This document shows positions 21,889 to 29,363 of a stretch of 58,693 nucleotides of DNA, piece after piece. Under the pieces are notes generated by a model. It saw only the letters and a list, made by a program, of their open reading frames with translations. It had not been told where the DNA came from and made no database searches. Both the position numbers and the translations under genes were made by a program. Positions within the stretch are counted from its first letter, which is position 1, and every line of letters starts with the position of its first letter. This DNA comes from Nonomuraea lactucae (GTDB lineage Bacteria; Actinomycetota; Actinomycetes; Streptosporangiales; Streptosporangiaceae), in assembly GCF_003313395.1 (NCBI RefSeq), contig NZ_QNFZ01000125.1, positions 1 to 58,693 of the forward strand, written 5' to 3'.

Positions 21889-22560
21889 TCAGCTGACCGG
21901 GTGCCAGGAGTTGGCGTAGGTGCCGGCGAAGCCGCGGACAGCGGTGACAGTGGCACCGTTGAAAGGCTTGAACGGGGTGCAGCCTCCGAGCGGGGCGATC
22001 CGCTTGACGGTGCTGCCATCACTCAGCTGCGCCTCGACCGAGACCTGCACGCCGTCCGCGAGCGGGTCGCACACGTTGGCGAGGCCGGGCTCACCGGTGA
22101 TCGAACCTCGGTAGGCGCCGGCCTCATCGTTGACGGCCCAGCTCTGCGCCGCTTCGGCGGTGGTGGTCTTGAGGCATTGGGTGCGCGGCTTGAAATACCA
22201 ATTGTTCAGGGAGCTGCCGCCTCCGGACCACGTCGCCGTATAGGTCAGGCTGCCCATGGTTCCGGTGCCGGGAATCCGCTGGACGGCGTGCACGGTGGCC
22301 CCGCCGGCGACAGTCCGCGGCAAGGCGGCCGGGGTGGGCGAGAACTCGACGTCGGTGAGCGTCGCCTCGCGTGTGGAGTGGTTCGACACAGCCCAGTCGA
22401 CGATCCACTCACCGGTCGTCACTTCACAGGTGCCCGACGACAAGGTGGTGAAGTAGTCGAAGCCGCGGTTCGCGGCGGCCGGCGACGCGGCGGCTGCCAG
22501 AGCCCCTCCGGCCAGGGCGACGGCAACGGCGGCTCGGAGGACGTTCACGCGAAGGCTCAC
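21889..22560 (-). CDS. Secreted protein of unknown function
   Basis: 223 residues. GTG 22560 has AAGGGA 6 bp upstream and gives a clean signal peptide (LRVNVLRAAVAVALAGGAL, cleavage near ASPAAA); the longer frame start at 22626 lies inside the promoter region. The mature part is Thr/Ser/Gly-rich and beta-strand-like (EWIVDWAVSNHSTREATL, MGSLTYTATWSGGG), with several cysteines that may pair. No LPXTG-like anchor or catalytic motif is seen. It lies between a transporter remnant and an SRPBCC gene and appears monocistronic. Confidence 0.75.
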   Translation of the reverse strand: MSLRVNVLRAAVAVALAGGALAAAASPAAANRGFDYFTTLSSGTCEVTTGEWIVDWAVSNHSTREATLTDVEFSPTPAALPRTVAGGATVHAVQRIPGTGTMGSLTYTATWSGGGSSLNNWYFKPRTQCLKTTTAEAAQSWAVNDEAGAYRGSITGEPGLANVCDPLADGVQVSVEAQLSDGSTVKRIAPLGGCTPFKPFNGATVTAVRGFAGTYANSWHPVS

Positions 22561-22615
22561 TGAATCCCTTTCAATTGTCACTTTGGGTAAAGCGGGCAAA
22601 ATTCGCACGACGAGA

Positions 22616-22645
22616 ACGCTAGACAAACTTCTGTTCCATGGTCAA
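22616..22645 (-). promoter_or_regulatory. Candidate promoter of the secreted protein gene
   Basis: On the minus strand, TTGACC (22645-22640) and TAGCGT (22621-22616) are separated by 18 bp, placing the transcript start about 50 bp before the GTG at 22560. The surrounding 100 bp is clearly less GC-rich than its neighbours. Confidence 0.4.
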
Positions 22646-22655
22646 ATTCATGCGT

Positions 22656-22671
22656 CGTGACACATTTCACA
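22656..22671. promoter_or_regulatory. CRP-like site
   Basis: CGTGACACATTTCACA; its complement TGTGAAATGTGTCACG matches the CRP consensus TGTGA-N6-TCACA at 9 of 10 fixed bases. It is centred about 55 bp upstream of the predicted transcript start of the secreted protein gene. Confidence 0.5.
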
Positions 22672-23077
22672 TCGTGATAACCGTCATAGCCCGAAACAGC
22701 TCACCCGGCTCTCCTGGGGTTGGCCCGGCGGGATCGCCGGCAGCGCTACGGACGGAATGTTTCCGCAAGTGGGGGCCGACATATAGGTCGAGGCGTCAGA
22801 GCGGACAGTGTGACGTCGTCGTGGTATTCCGCCGACGCGGAGCGGCGACCCTATTTGAATTGGAAGTCCTTTCGCACGGTTAGAGGAAGGCCGATACCAG
22901 TCTCGTCAAGCCACTCATCGCGGAATCCGCGCCATTGCCTTGAGGCCTTTTCAATCGATGAGCGCGGCAGCCGAGCCGGGCCAACTCAGGCGACCGGCCG
23001 GATCAGCAGTGACCGCCCGTGGAAGGCAGGCTGAGCCGCACCCGCAGGCGGGAAGCGCGTCAGTCGCGGCCGGCGGT
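22672..23077. other. Gene-free stretch
   Basis: About 400 bp with only short frames that have no ribosome binding site, no protein-like composition and no recognisable homology. I see no repeat or RNA structure that I can support here. Confidence 0.5.
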
Positions 23078-23491
23078 TCAGCCCCGCACTGCTGCCTGGA
23101 TCGCCTGCTTCATCTCCGCAGCGCCGCGTTCGATGCGGACCCGGATCTCGGCAGCGAGCGCGTGCGGCAGGATGTCAGTGATCCAGATCAGCCGGCTCAT
23201 CCGGTCACCTTCAGGCCTCACTTCGAATGAGGCGTGGTGGTGCTCGACCGACGGCCGCGCTCCCTCGACGACGGAGTAGGCCAGGCGGCGGGCGTCGTCG
23301 TCGATCGCGACGATCAGCTCACGGATCACGTGTCCGTCAGGAAAGGTCAGGAACCGCTGGTCGCCCTCGATCCGGGTACCGGCGATGCGGCCGGGCAGCA
23401 GCCGTTCGTGTACGGCGCCGACGTCACGCAGCACGTCCCAGGTGTACTCGGGGGACGCGTCGATCACGACTTCGTGGCGGATGGAGGCCAT
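23078..23491 (-). CDS. SRPBCC (polyketide-cyclase/START-like) family protein
   Basis: 137 residues from ATG 23491, with GAGGAG about 10 bp upstream; the longer frame start at 23611 adds an implausible Pro/Gly-rich leader. The pattern is typical of the SRPBCC fold: opening strand RHEVVIDASPEYTWDVLRDV, GDQRFLTFPDGHVIRELIV, VEHHHASFEV, WITDILPHALAAEI and a closing long helix. These proteins bind small hydrophobic ligands or act as cyclases/dehydratases; the ligand cannot be deduced. No operon partner. Confidence 0.8.
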   Translation of the reverse strand: MASIRHEVVIDASPEYTWDVLRDVGAVHERLLPGRIAGTRIEGDQRFLTFPDGHVIRELIVAIDDDARRLAYSVVEGARPSVEHHHASFEVRPEGDRMSRLIWITDILPHALAAEIRVRIERGAAEMKQAIQAAVRG

Positions 23492-23679
23492 GGGGCCGGG
23501 GCTCCTCTCAGGATGGGGAATCGTGATCAACCAACCTAGCCAGAGCGCATCCGGGGCCGGCCCGCAGGCACCCCGCCCTCCGAACACCTCGGACCGGCGG
23601 ATCATGGTCATGTCTGAATGAGCTTCATGTTCTGGCGTCCCCGCCGCATGTCGTGTCTCTTGCCACGCGGGCCCTCGCT

Positions 23680-23981
23680 ACACGCGCGAGCCGCGCGCCG
23701 AAGGCGCGCTCAGACAAGACAGCCCGAGCGGAGCGAGGACCGCCAGGGGTCGGGGCCGCGCCCCGACCGGAGAGACGGCGGAGCGAAGCGGAGCACCGCA
23801 GACCAGGGCGGGGTCCAACCGGCCGACCACCCAACCGGGCAACGGGCGGGGCCTCAAGGAAGAGAGTCCTCGCGGAGCGAGGGCCTTCAGGGGTCGAGCT
23901 TCAGCTCGACTGGGAGCTCGACTGGGAGAACGTCTGGACCCCTGAACGCGCGGAGCGCGCCGAGGTGGAAGACCGTGTTTG
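23680..23981. repeat. tRNA-flanking repeat, copy 1
   Basis: This segment, directly 3' of the tRNA gene, is built from short GC-rich words such as GCGCGCCGAAGGCGCGCT, CGGAGCGAGGAC and TCGAGCTTCAGCTCGACTGG. Its two ends (23680-23742 and 23877-23981) match the copy at 56709-56860, which lacks the roughly 135 bp in between. Small palindromes inside (CGAGCTTCAGCTCG) could fold as transcript 3' ends. Confidence 0.6.
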
Positions 23982-24054
23982 TGGAGCTATGGGGACTCGA
24001 ACCCCAGACCTCCTCCATGCCATGGAGGCGCGCTACCAACTGCGCCATAGCCCC
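23982..24054 (-). tRNA. tRNA-Ala (anticodon GGC)
   Basis: A 73-nt cloverleaf on the minus strand. The acceptor stem GGGGCTA/TAGCTCC contains one G-U pair, with discriminator A. The anticodon stem is CCTCC/GGAGG with loop ATGGCAT (anticodon GGC, Ala), and the T arm is CTGGG-GTTCGAGT-CCCCA-like. CCA is not encoded. It is identical over all 73 nt to the gene at 58424-58496, and both share an upstream AGTGTATC block (top strand) that looks like a -10 region. Confidence 0.93.
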
Positions 24055-24174
24055 TTGCTCGCTGCGTGCACCAGTGTATCCGACTCCCCGGCCCCCCAGG
24101 CACGCTCAGAGCGGGGAAGCCGGGCCCTGGTGCACCTGGCCCGGCTCGTCGTCTGGCACGCCCCTGGTGCGGGG

Positions 24175-25728
24175 TCAGCGCACCGAGTCGGCCATGGAGA
24201 TGAGGTCCGCGAGTTCGGTGACCATCGGGTCCTCGGCCGTCCCCGCCAGCCGTCGGGCCTGCTCGCCCAGCGCCGGCAGGTCCAGGCCGAACGCCTGCCT
24301 GTCGCGCATGTAGCCGGCGAAGGCGGCGGCGACCACGTCCACCTGGAGCCGTACGGAGGCGTCCCACACCGAGCCCTCCAGGTCGCCGGAGGCGATCGAC
24401 TCGCCGGCCTCGGCCGGGGTTCTGCTGTCGGGGTCCTGCCAGCGCACGGTGGCCTGGGCGAGCTGGCCGGTGGCGCCGGGCTTGAGCCGTACGGAGTAGA
24501 GGGCCGTGACCGAGTGGCCGGGGCCTATCTCGCCGCCGTCGCGGCTGTCATCGCGGAACGCGTCGGCCGTCAGGGCCCTGTTTTCGTAGCCGATCAGCCG
24601 GTAGCCCTCCACGACCGACGGGTTGAACACCACCTGCGCCTTGGCGTCGCGGGCCCGCAGCTCGATGGTGGCCGGAAGCTGGGTGGCGAAGACCTTGTCG
24701 GCCTCCTCCTTGCTGCTGACGTATACGGCCGCGCCGTCGCCGTTGTCGGCGAGCTGCTCCATCAGCTCGTCGCCGTACTCCCTGCCGACGCCGACCGTCA
24801 GCAGCGTGATCTGCTTGCCCGCGTACGTCTTGACCCGGTCCAGAATGGCCTGCCAGGCGGTGTTGCCCTGGTTGGCCAGGCCGTCGGAGAGGAGGATGAC
24901 GCGGTTGGTGGCGGCGGGGCGGAACGCCTTGTACGCCTCCTGGTAGCCGGCGACCATGCCGGCCTCCAGGTTGGTGCCGCCCTGGACGGCGAGCCTGTCG
25001 ACCGCGCCGCGCAGCTCGGATCTGGCGGCGAGCGGCGTCATCGACGCCAGCACCTCGGCCTCGTCGCTGAACGACACGATCGACACCTGGTCGCCGGGCG
25101 CGAGCTGGTCGAGCAGCGTGCGCAGGGCCTGCTTGACCAGGTCGAGCCGGTCGGGCTCGCCCATCGAGCCGGACACGTCGATCACGAAGGTGAGGTTCGC
25201 CGGGCGGCGGGAGGCCGCGTCGGAGCCGCGCGTCCGCAGGCCCACGCGCAGGACGGCCTCGTCGCGAGACGGCATCCTGGCGCCGTCGACGTGCACGGTG
25301 AACCCGTCACCGCTGGGCTCGGGGTAGTCCTGCTTAAACGCGTTGACGAACTCCTCCGGCCGGATCCGGGCCGGCTCGGGCCAGCGGCCTTCGCGCAGGG
25401 CGCGGCGGGCGTAGGTGTACGAGGCGGTGTCCACGTCGAGGGCGAACGTGGAGATCTGGGCCTTGGCCGGGTCCTGTTCGTCACGCGGACGTTCGGCGGG
25501 GTCGACCGGGCCCTGTTCGTCGCGCGGACGTTCGGCGGGGTCGGCCGGGCCCGTCTGGGTCTGCCCGCGCTGCTGGGGGGATCCGGTCGGTACGGGCTGC
25601 CCCGCGTGTCCGGTGGCGGGCGCGCGCTGGGCGGAGTCACCGTTGGAGCCCCCGGGGCCGCCGCCGCAAGCCGCAAGCGTGAGCAGTCCGATAAGTCCGG
25701 CAGCGGCTACAAAAGGACGAAGTTTCAC
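24175..25728 (-). CDS. von Willebrand factor A domain lipoprotein (YfbK-like)
   Basis: 517 residues from GTG 25728, with AGGTGG upstream; the longer start at 25791 would bury the signal peptide. The signal peptide ends in lipobox LTLAACGG. A low-complexity linker carries a 13-residue repeat (DPAERPRDEQ...). The N-terminal vWA-associated domain (FALDVDTASYTYARRAL) precedes the vWA domain with its MIDAS motif DVSGSMG (near residue 185) and LLSDGLANQGNT; a DUF3520-like C-terminal domain ends the protein. Such proteins are surface-anchored metal-ion-dependent adhesion or assembly factors of unknown partner. Monocistronic. Confidence 0.88.
   Translation of the reverse strand: MKLRPFVAAAGLIGLLTLAACGGGPGGSNGDSAQRAPATGHAGQPVPTGSPQQRGQTQTGPADPAERPRDEQGPVDPAERPRDEQDPAKAQISTFALDVDTASYTYARRALREGRWPEPARIRPEEFVNAFKQDYPEPSGDGFTVHVDGARMPSRDEAVLRVGLRTRGSDAASRRPANLTFVIDVSGSMGEPDRLDLVKQALRTLLDQLAPGDQVSIVSFSDEAEVLASMTPLAARSELRGAVDRLAVQGGTNLEAGMVAGYQEAYKAFRPAATNRVILLSDGLANQGNTAWQAILDRVKTYAGKQITLLTVGVGREYGDELMEQLADNGDGAAVYVSSKEEADKVFATQLPATIELRARDAKAQVVFNPSVVEGYRLIGYENRALTADAFRDDSRDGGEIGPGHSVTALYSVRLKPGATGQLAQATVRWQDPDSRTPAEAGESIASGDLEGSVWDASVRLQVDVVAAAFAGYMRDRQAFGLDLPALGEQARRLAGTAEDPMVTELADLISMADSVR
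25467..25544. repeat. 39-bp in-frame tandem repeat (2 units)
   Basis: Two adjacent 39-bp units (25467-25505 and 25506-25544) differ at only a few bases and encode DPAERPRDEQ plus three variable residues each, within the linker of the vWA lipoprotein. This looks like a recent duplication that can change linker length. Confidence 0.8.
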
Positions 25729-25902
25729 TGCGAACCACCTCCACGCCCTATGACGGACCCCCGTCATCAGGTGGCCGGGCCGGTGACGCAAGCGACTGCA
25801 AACCGGGACCGACGTGTGATCGCCTGTCGTGAACCGGTCACTTCCGGCGCACGTGGACGCCGCATACGCCGGTTATGGCCGGACCGCAACGCCGGCGATG
25901 CG

Positions 25903-26445
25903 TCAGGGCTTCCAGGCGGGATCGCGGCCGATGACGCCGAGCGCGCGGTGCAGGACGGGCGCGTCGCCGGACACCGCCACCTCCTCGCCGAACGCGCCCA
26001 TCTTCCTGCCCGTCGGCGCCATCCCCTCGCCGAACTCCAGCAGCCTGGCCGCCTCGTCCTCCCCCACCTCGTACGGTTGCCCGGTCGCCACCGCCAGGTC
26101 CCAGCCGTGCGCGATCATGTCGCACAGGCACATCCCGGCGAGCGTGGTCATCGGCAGGCCCATGCCGGGGCTGACGCCCTCCCAGGCCTCCGGCCGCTGC
26201 CAGGCCGCCAGCATGCGCTCGGCGCGCGGCCGGAAGTCACCCGTGTACTCCGCTTGCGGGATCATCGGCCCGCCGCCGGCCAGCGACTCGAACAGCGAGG
26301 CCACCCACTCCAGGTGCCCGATCAGCGCCCGCACGTCGAACTCGGCGCACGGCGTGGGCAGCGACAGCTGCTCCTCGCGCACCCCCTCGACGAGATCGGC
26401 GGTGCGGTGGGCGGCGCGGGCCATCTGCGGCATCATCTCGTCCAT
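25903..26445 (-). CDS. TIGR03086-type metal-binding protein (mycothiol-dependent isomerase N-domain/DinB-like)
   Basis: 180 residues from ATG 26445; a second in-frame ATG at 26457 is possible. The four-helix DinB-like fold is suggested by AHRTADLVEGV, then LPTPCAEFDVRALIGHLEWV (about 28-47) and CLCDMIAHGWDLAVATG, the H...HxxxH-like metal ligands of the MDMPI-N/TIGR03086 family common in actinomycetes, some of which are mycothiol-dependent. Its first codon lies back-to-back with an in-frame ATG of the divergent regulator within CCATGG. Substrate unknown. Confidence 0.8.
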   Translation of the reverse strand: MDEMMPQMARAAHRTADLVEGVREEQLSLPTPCAEFDVRALIGHLEWVASLFESLAGGGPMIPQAEYTGDFRPRAERMLAAWQRPEAWEGVSPGMGLPMTTLAGMCLCDMIAHGWDLAVATGQPYEVGEDEAARLLEFGEGMAPTGRKMGAFGEEVAVSGDAPVLHRALGVIGRDPAWKP

Positions 26446-26455
26446 GGCCACCAGC

Positions 26456-26492
26456 ATGCCATCGCCACTGCCATCGCCACTGCCATCGCCAC
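26456..26492. repeat. Three 12-bp direct repeats in the divergent start region
   Basis: The word GCCATCGCCACT is repeated nearly three times in tandem immediately after the start codon of the GlxA-type gene and just upstream of the TIGR03086 gene. It encodes SPLPSPLPSP in one direction and forms the leader of the other gene in the opposite direction. Confidence 0.7.
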
Positions 26493-27454
26493 CGACGCCC
26501 GCGCACCTCCCCACCGTGGCCGTGCTCGCCTTCGACGGGATGGCGCCGTTCGAGCTGGGCTGCGTCGTGGAGATCTTCGGCCTGCCGCGCCCGGAGCTGG
26601 GCGTGCCCTGGTACGACCTCAAGGTCTGCGCCGAGACGTCCGAGCCGATGCGGGCGGTGGGCGGTTTCACGGTGCGGGCCGCCCACGGGCTGGACGTGCT
26701 CGCCTCCGCCGACACGGTGATCGTGCCGGGCGTCCCCGACGTGCGCGGGCGGGTCTCCGACGAGCTGGTCCTGGCGTTGCGGCTGGCATACGAGCGGGGC
26801 GCCCGGATGGTGTCGATCTGTTCCGGGGCGTTCGCGCTGGCCGCCGCGGGGCTGCTGGACGGGCGCGAGGCGACAACCCACTGGAAGTACGCCGAGCTGC
26901 TCCAGCGGCGCTTCCCCGAGGTGCGGGTCAACCCCTCCGTGCTGTACGTGGACGGCGGCGACGTGCTGACCAGCGCGGGCAGCGCCGCGGGTCTCGACCT
27001 GCTCGTCCACCTGGTGCGCCGCGACCACGGCCCGGGTGTCGCCAACGTGGTGGCCCGCCGCCTGGTCGTCGCGCCGCACCGAGAGGGCGGGCAGGCCCAG
27101 TTCATCGAGGCGGCGGTACGGCCGGTCGAGGACGACGACGCGGTGTCCCGGGCGATGGAGTGGGCCCTCGGCCACCTGGCCGAGCCGATCACCGTGGCCG
27201 ACCTGGCGAGGGTGGCCCACCTGGCGGAGCGCACGTTCGTCAGGCACTTCAGGCGGCGGACCGGCACCAGCCCGCTGCGGTGGGTGATCTCCCAGCGGGT
27301 GGCCGCCAGCCTCCCGATGCTGGAGGGCACGGCCGCGCCGGTGGAGGAGATCGGGGCGGCTGTGGGGTTCGACAGCCCGGTGACGTTCCGGCACCACTTC
27401 ACGCGCGCGATGCGCACGTCACCGTCCGCCTACCGCCGCGCCTTCGGCGCCTGA
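26456..27454 (+). CDS. GlxA-type AraC regulator (DJ-1/PfpI domain + HTH)
   Basis: 332 residues if ATG 26456 is used. The DJ-1/PfpI-like domain (VAVLAFDGMAPFELGCVVEIF near residue 20, ICSGAFALAAAGLLDGR with the nucleophile-elbow Cys) is followed by a C-terminal AraC double HTH (ITVADLARVAHLAERTF and VEEIGAAVGFDSPVTFRHHF). ATG 26444 and GTG 26516 are alternatives; none has a clear Shine-Dalgarno sequence, and the first codons run through 12-bp repeats encoding Ser-Pro-Leu-Pro. It is divergent from the TIGR03086 gene, a likely target. Confidence 0.85.
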   Translation: MPSPLPSPLPSPPTPAHLPTVAVLAFDGMAPFELGCVVEIFGLPRPELGVPWYDLKVCAETSEPMRAVGGFTVRAAHGLDVLASADTVIVPGVPDVRGRVSDELVLALRLAYERGARMVSICSGAFALAAAGLLDGREATTHWKYAELLQRRFPEVRVNPSVLYVDGGDVLTSAGSAAGLDLLVHLVRRDHGPGVANVVARRLVVAPHREGGQAQFIEAAVRPVEDDDAVSRAMEWALGHLAEPITVADLARVAHLAERTFVRHFRRRTGTSPLRWVISQRVAASLPMLEGTAAPVEEIGAAVGFDSPVTFRHHFTRAMRTSPSAYRRAFGA

Positions 27455-27544
27455 CAGCGCCTGACAGCGCCTGACAGCCGAAGACCCCGGGGCACCCTGT
27501 TCAGGAGCGGGCGCCCCAGGCAGGCCGCCCGGTCAGGCGCCCGG

Positions 27545-29269
27545 TCAGGCGCTGATCGGGCTGTCGTCGGCCTGCGAGCGATCGGACGCGGCGCAGATCT
27601 CCAGGCGCGCGGCCTCCGCGGACAGGTCGTCGGGCTGCAGCTCCGCGGACATCTCCGCGTGCACCATGGTCCGGTAGCCGTCCGTCTCGCGCCGCACGTC
27701 CTCGGCGTCCCAGCCGAGCACGGGGGCGATGAGGCCGGCCACCTCGGGCGCGGCGGCGAGGCCGCGGTCGCGCTCCTCGATCGAGATGCGCGTGCGGCGG
27801 ACCAGCACGTCCTCCAGGCCCAGCGCGCCCTCGTGGGAGGCCGCGTACACCGCCTCCGCCCTGAGGTAGTCGGCCGCGCCGGCGAGCGGCTCGCCCAGGG
27901 TGGGGTCCGACTCGATCAGCTCGAAGATGTCCGCGACCGCCGAGCCGTAGCGCTCGAGCAGGCGCTCGACGCGGGCGACGTCCAGGCCGGAGCGCGCCGC
28001 CAGGCCGGCGCTGCCGTCGCGGAGCGCCTCGAAGCCCTCCGCTCCGAGGAGCGGCAGGTTCTCGGTGGTGGACGGGGGCACGTCGACGCCGAGCTCCCGC
28101 ATGGCCACGTCGACCGCGTCCCTCGCCATGACCCGGTACGTGGTGTACTTGCCGCCGGCGATGACCACGAGCCCCGGCGCGGGCCGGGCGACGGTGTGCT
28201 CCCTGGACAGCTTGGCGGTGTCGGAGGCGTCCCCGGCCAGGAGAGGCCGCAGGCCGGTGTAGACGCCCTCGATGTCGTCGTGGGTGATGGGCGTGGTCAG
28301 CACCTCGTTGACGCGGTCGAGCACATAGTCGATGTCGGTGCGGTTGGCCACCGGGTTGGCCTTGTCGAGGGCCCAGTCGGTGTCGGTGGTGCCGATGATC
28401 CAGTGGCGGCCCCACGGGATGACGAAGAGGACGCTCTTCTCCGTGCGCAGGATCAGCCCGGTGTCGAGGTTGATCCGGTCACGCGGGACGGTGATGTGGA
28501 CCCCCTTGGAGGCCCGGACGCGCAGGCCGCCCTGGCTGCCCGCCATCTGGCCGGTCTCGTCGGTCCACACGCCGGTGGCGTTGACGACCTGGCGGGCGCG
28601 CACCACGAACTCGGTGTCGCTCTCCAGGTCCAGCACGTGGGCTCCGGCCACCCGCTCCCCGTCGCGGACCAGCCCCGTCACGCGGGTCCTGGTCGCCACG
28701 GCGGCGCCGTGGTGCGCGGCGGTGCGCGCCAGCGTCATCGCGAACCGGGCGTCGTCCACCTGGGCGTCGTAGTACTGGATCGCGCCGACGAGCGCGTCCT
28801 GGCTGAGAGAGGGCGCGATCGCGAGCGCGCCGCGCCTGCTCAGGTGGCGGTGGCGGGGCAGGCTGCGCCCGCCGTCGAGCATGTCGTACAGGGCGATCCC
28901 CGCGCCGACGTAGAAACGCTCCCAGACCCGGTGGCGGAGCGGGAACAGGAACGGCACCGGCCGCACCAGGTGGGGCGCGAGCCTGTTCAGCAGCAGGCCG
29001 CGCTCCCTGAGGGCCTCCCTGACCAGCCGGAAGTCCAACTGCTCGAGGTATCTCAGGCCGCCGTGGATGAGCTTGCTGGAGCGGCTCGACGTGCCCGCCG
29101 CCCAGTCCCGCGCTTCCACCAGCGCGACCGAGAGGCCACGGGACACCGCGTCGAGCGCCACGCCGGTGCCCACAACGCCGCCGCCGACGACCAGCACGTC
29201 GAACTCGTTCTCGGCCATCCGCTGCAGAGTTCCCGCACGGTACGCCGGTCCCAGCGCTACAGATGTCAC
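27545..29269 (-). CDS. glpD: Aerobic glycerol-3-phosphate dehydrogenase
   Basis: 574 residues. This FAD enzyme oxidises glycerol 3-phosphate to DHAP and passes electrons to the quinone pool at the membrane. The Rossmann motif is DVLVVGGGVVGTGVALDA (about 24-41); other landmarks are SSRSSKLIHGGLRYLEQ, GKYTTYRVMARDA and the C-terminal helical domain. GTG 29269 is chosen because GAGGAG sits 7 bp upstream; ATG 29284, five codons earlier, has no ribosome binding site. It follows glpK on the same strand, but a very strong hairpin lies between them. Confidence 0.92.
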   Translation of the reverse strand: MTSVALGPAYRAGTLQRMAENEFDVLVVGGGVVGTGVALDAVSRGLSVALVEARDWAAGTSSRSSKLIHGGLRYLEQLDFRLVREALRERGLLLNRLAPHLVRPVPFLFPLRHRVWERFYVGAGIALYDMLDGGRSLPRHRHLSRRGALAIAPSLSQDALVGAIQYYDAQVDDARFAMTLARTAAHHGAAVATRTRVTGLVRDGERVAGAHVLDLESDTEFVVRARQVVNATGVWTDETGQMAGSQGGLRVRASKGVHITVPRDRINLDTGLILRTEKSVLFVIPWGRHWIIGTTDTDWALDKANPVANRTDIDYVLDRVNEVLTTPITHDDIEGVYTGLRPLLAGDASDTAKLSREHTVARPAPGLVVIAGGKYTTYRVMARDAVDVAMRELGVDVPPSTTENLPLLGAEGFEALRDGSAGLAARSGLDVARVERLLERYGSAVADIFELIESDPTLGEPLAGAADYLRAEAVYAASHEGALGLEDVLVRRTRISIEERDRGLAAAPEVAGLIAPVLGWDAEDVRRETDGYRTMVHAEMSAELQPDDLSAEAARLEICAASDRSQADDSPISA

Positions 29270-29305
29270 AGTAAGGCTCCTCATTTCAAGAAAAGTCAGG
29301 TAGAC

Positions 29306-29351
29306 CCGGGGTCACGGCCTCCGCATGGCCGTGCGGAGGCCGTGACCCCGG
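29306..29351 (-). terminator. Perfect 20-bp stem hairpin between glpK and glpD
   Basis: The arms 29306-29325 and 29332-29351 are perfectly complementary over 20 bp with a 6-nt loop (TGGCCG). The hairpin begins 12 bp after the glpK stop on the minus strand and is followed by a short T-rich run (CTTTTCTT). It should terminate or attenuate the glpF-glpK transcript before glpD. Confidence 0.8.
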
Positions 29352-29363
29352 TGGTCTGGCCGC

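Noticed and set aside
22638-23034. Small plus-strand frames between the secreted protein and SRPBCC genes
   Set aside because: Mutually overlapping, no ribosome binding sites and random-like composition.
23653-27474. 1273-codon open frame on the plus strand
   Set aside because: It runs antisense through the tRNA, the vWA gene and the TIGR03086 gene and out of frame through the GlxA gene; composition is low-complexity and no domain is readable.
27450-27478. Three 11-bp GCGCCTGACAG repeats at the end of the GlxA gene
   Set aside because: They repeat the stop codon context but show no dyad symmetry or target; likely a small slippage product.
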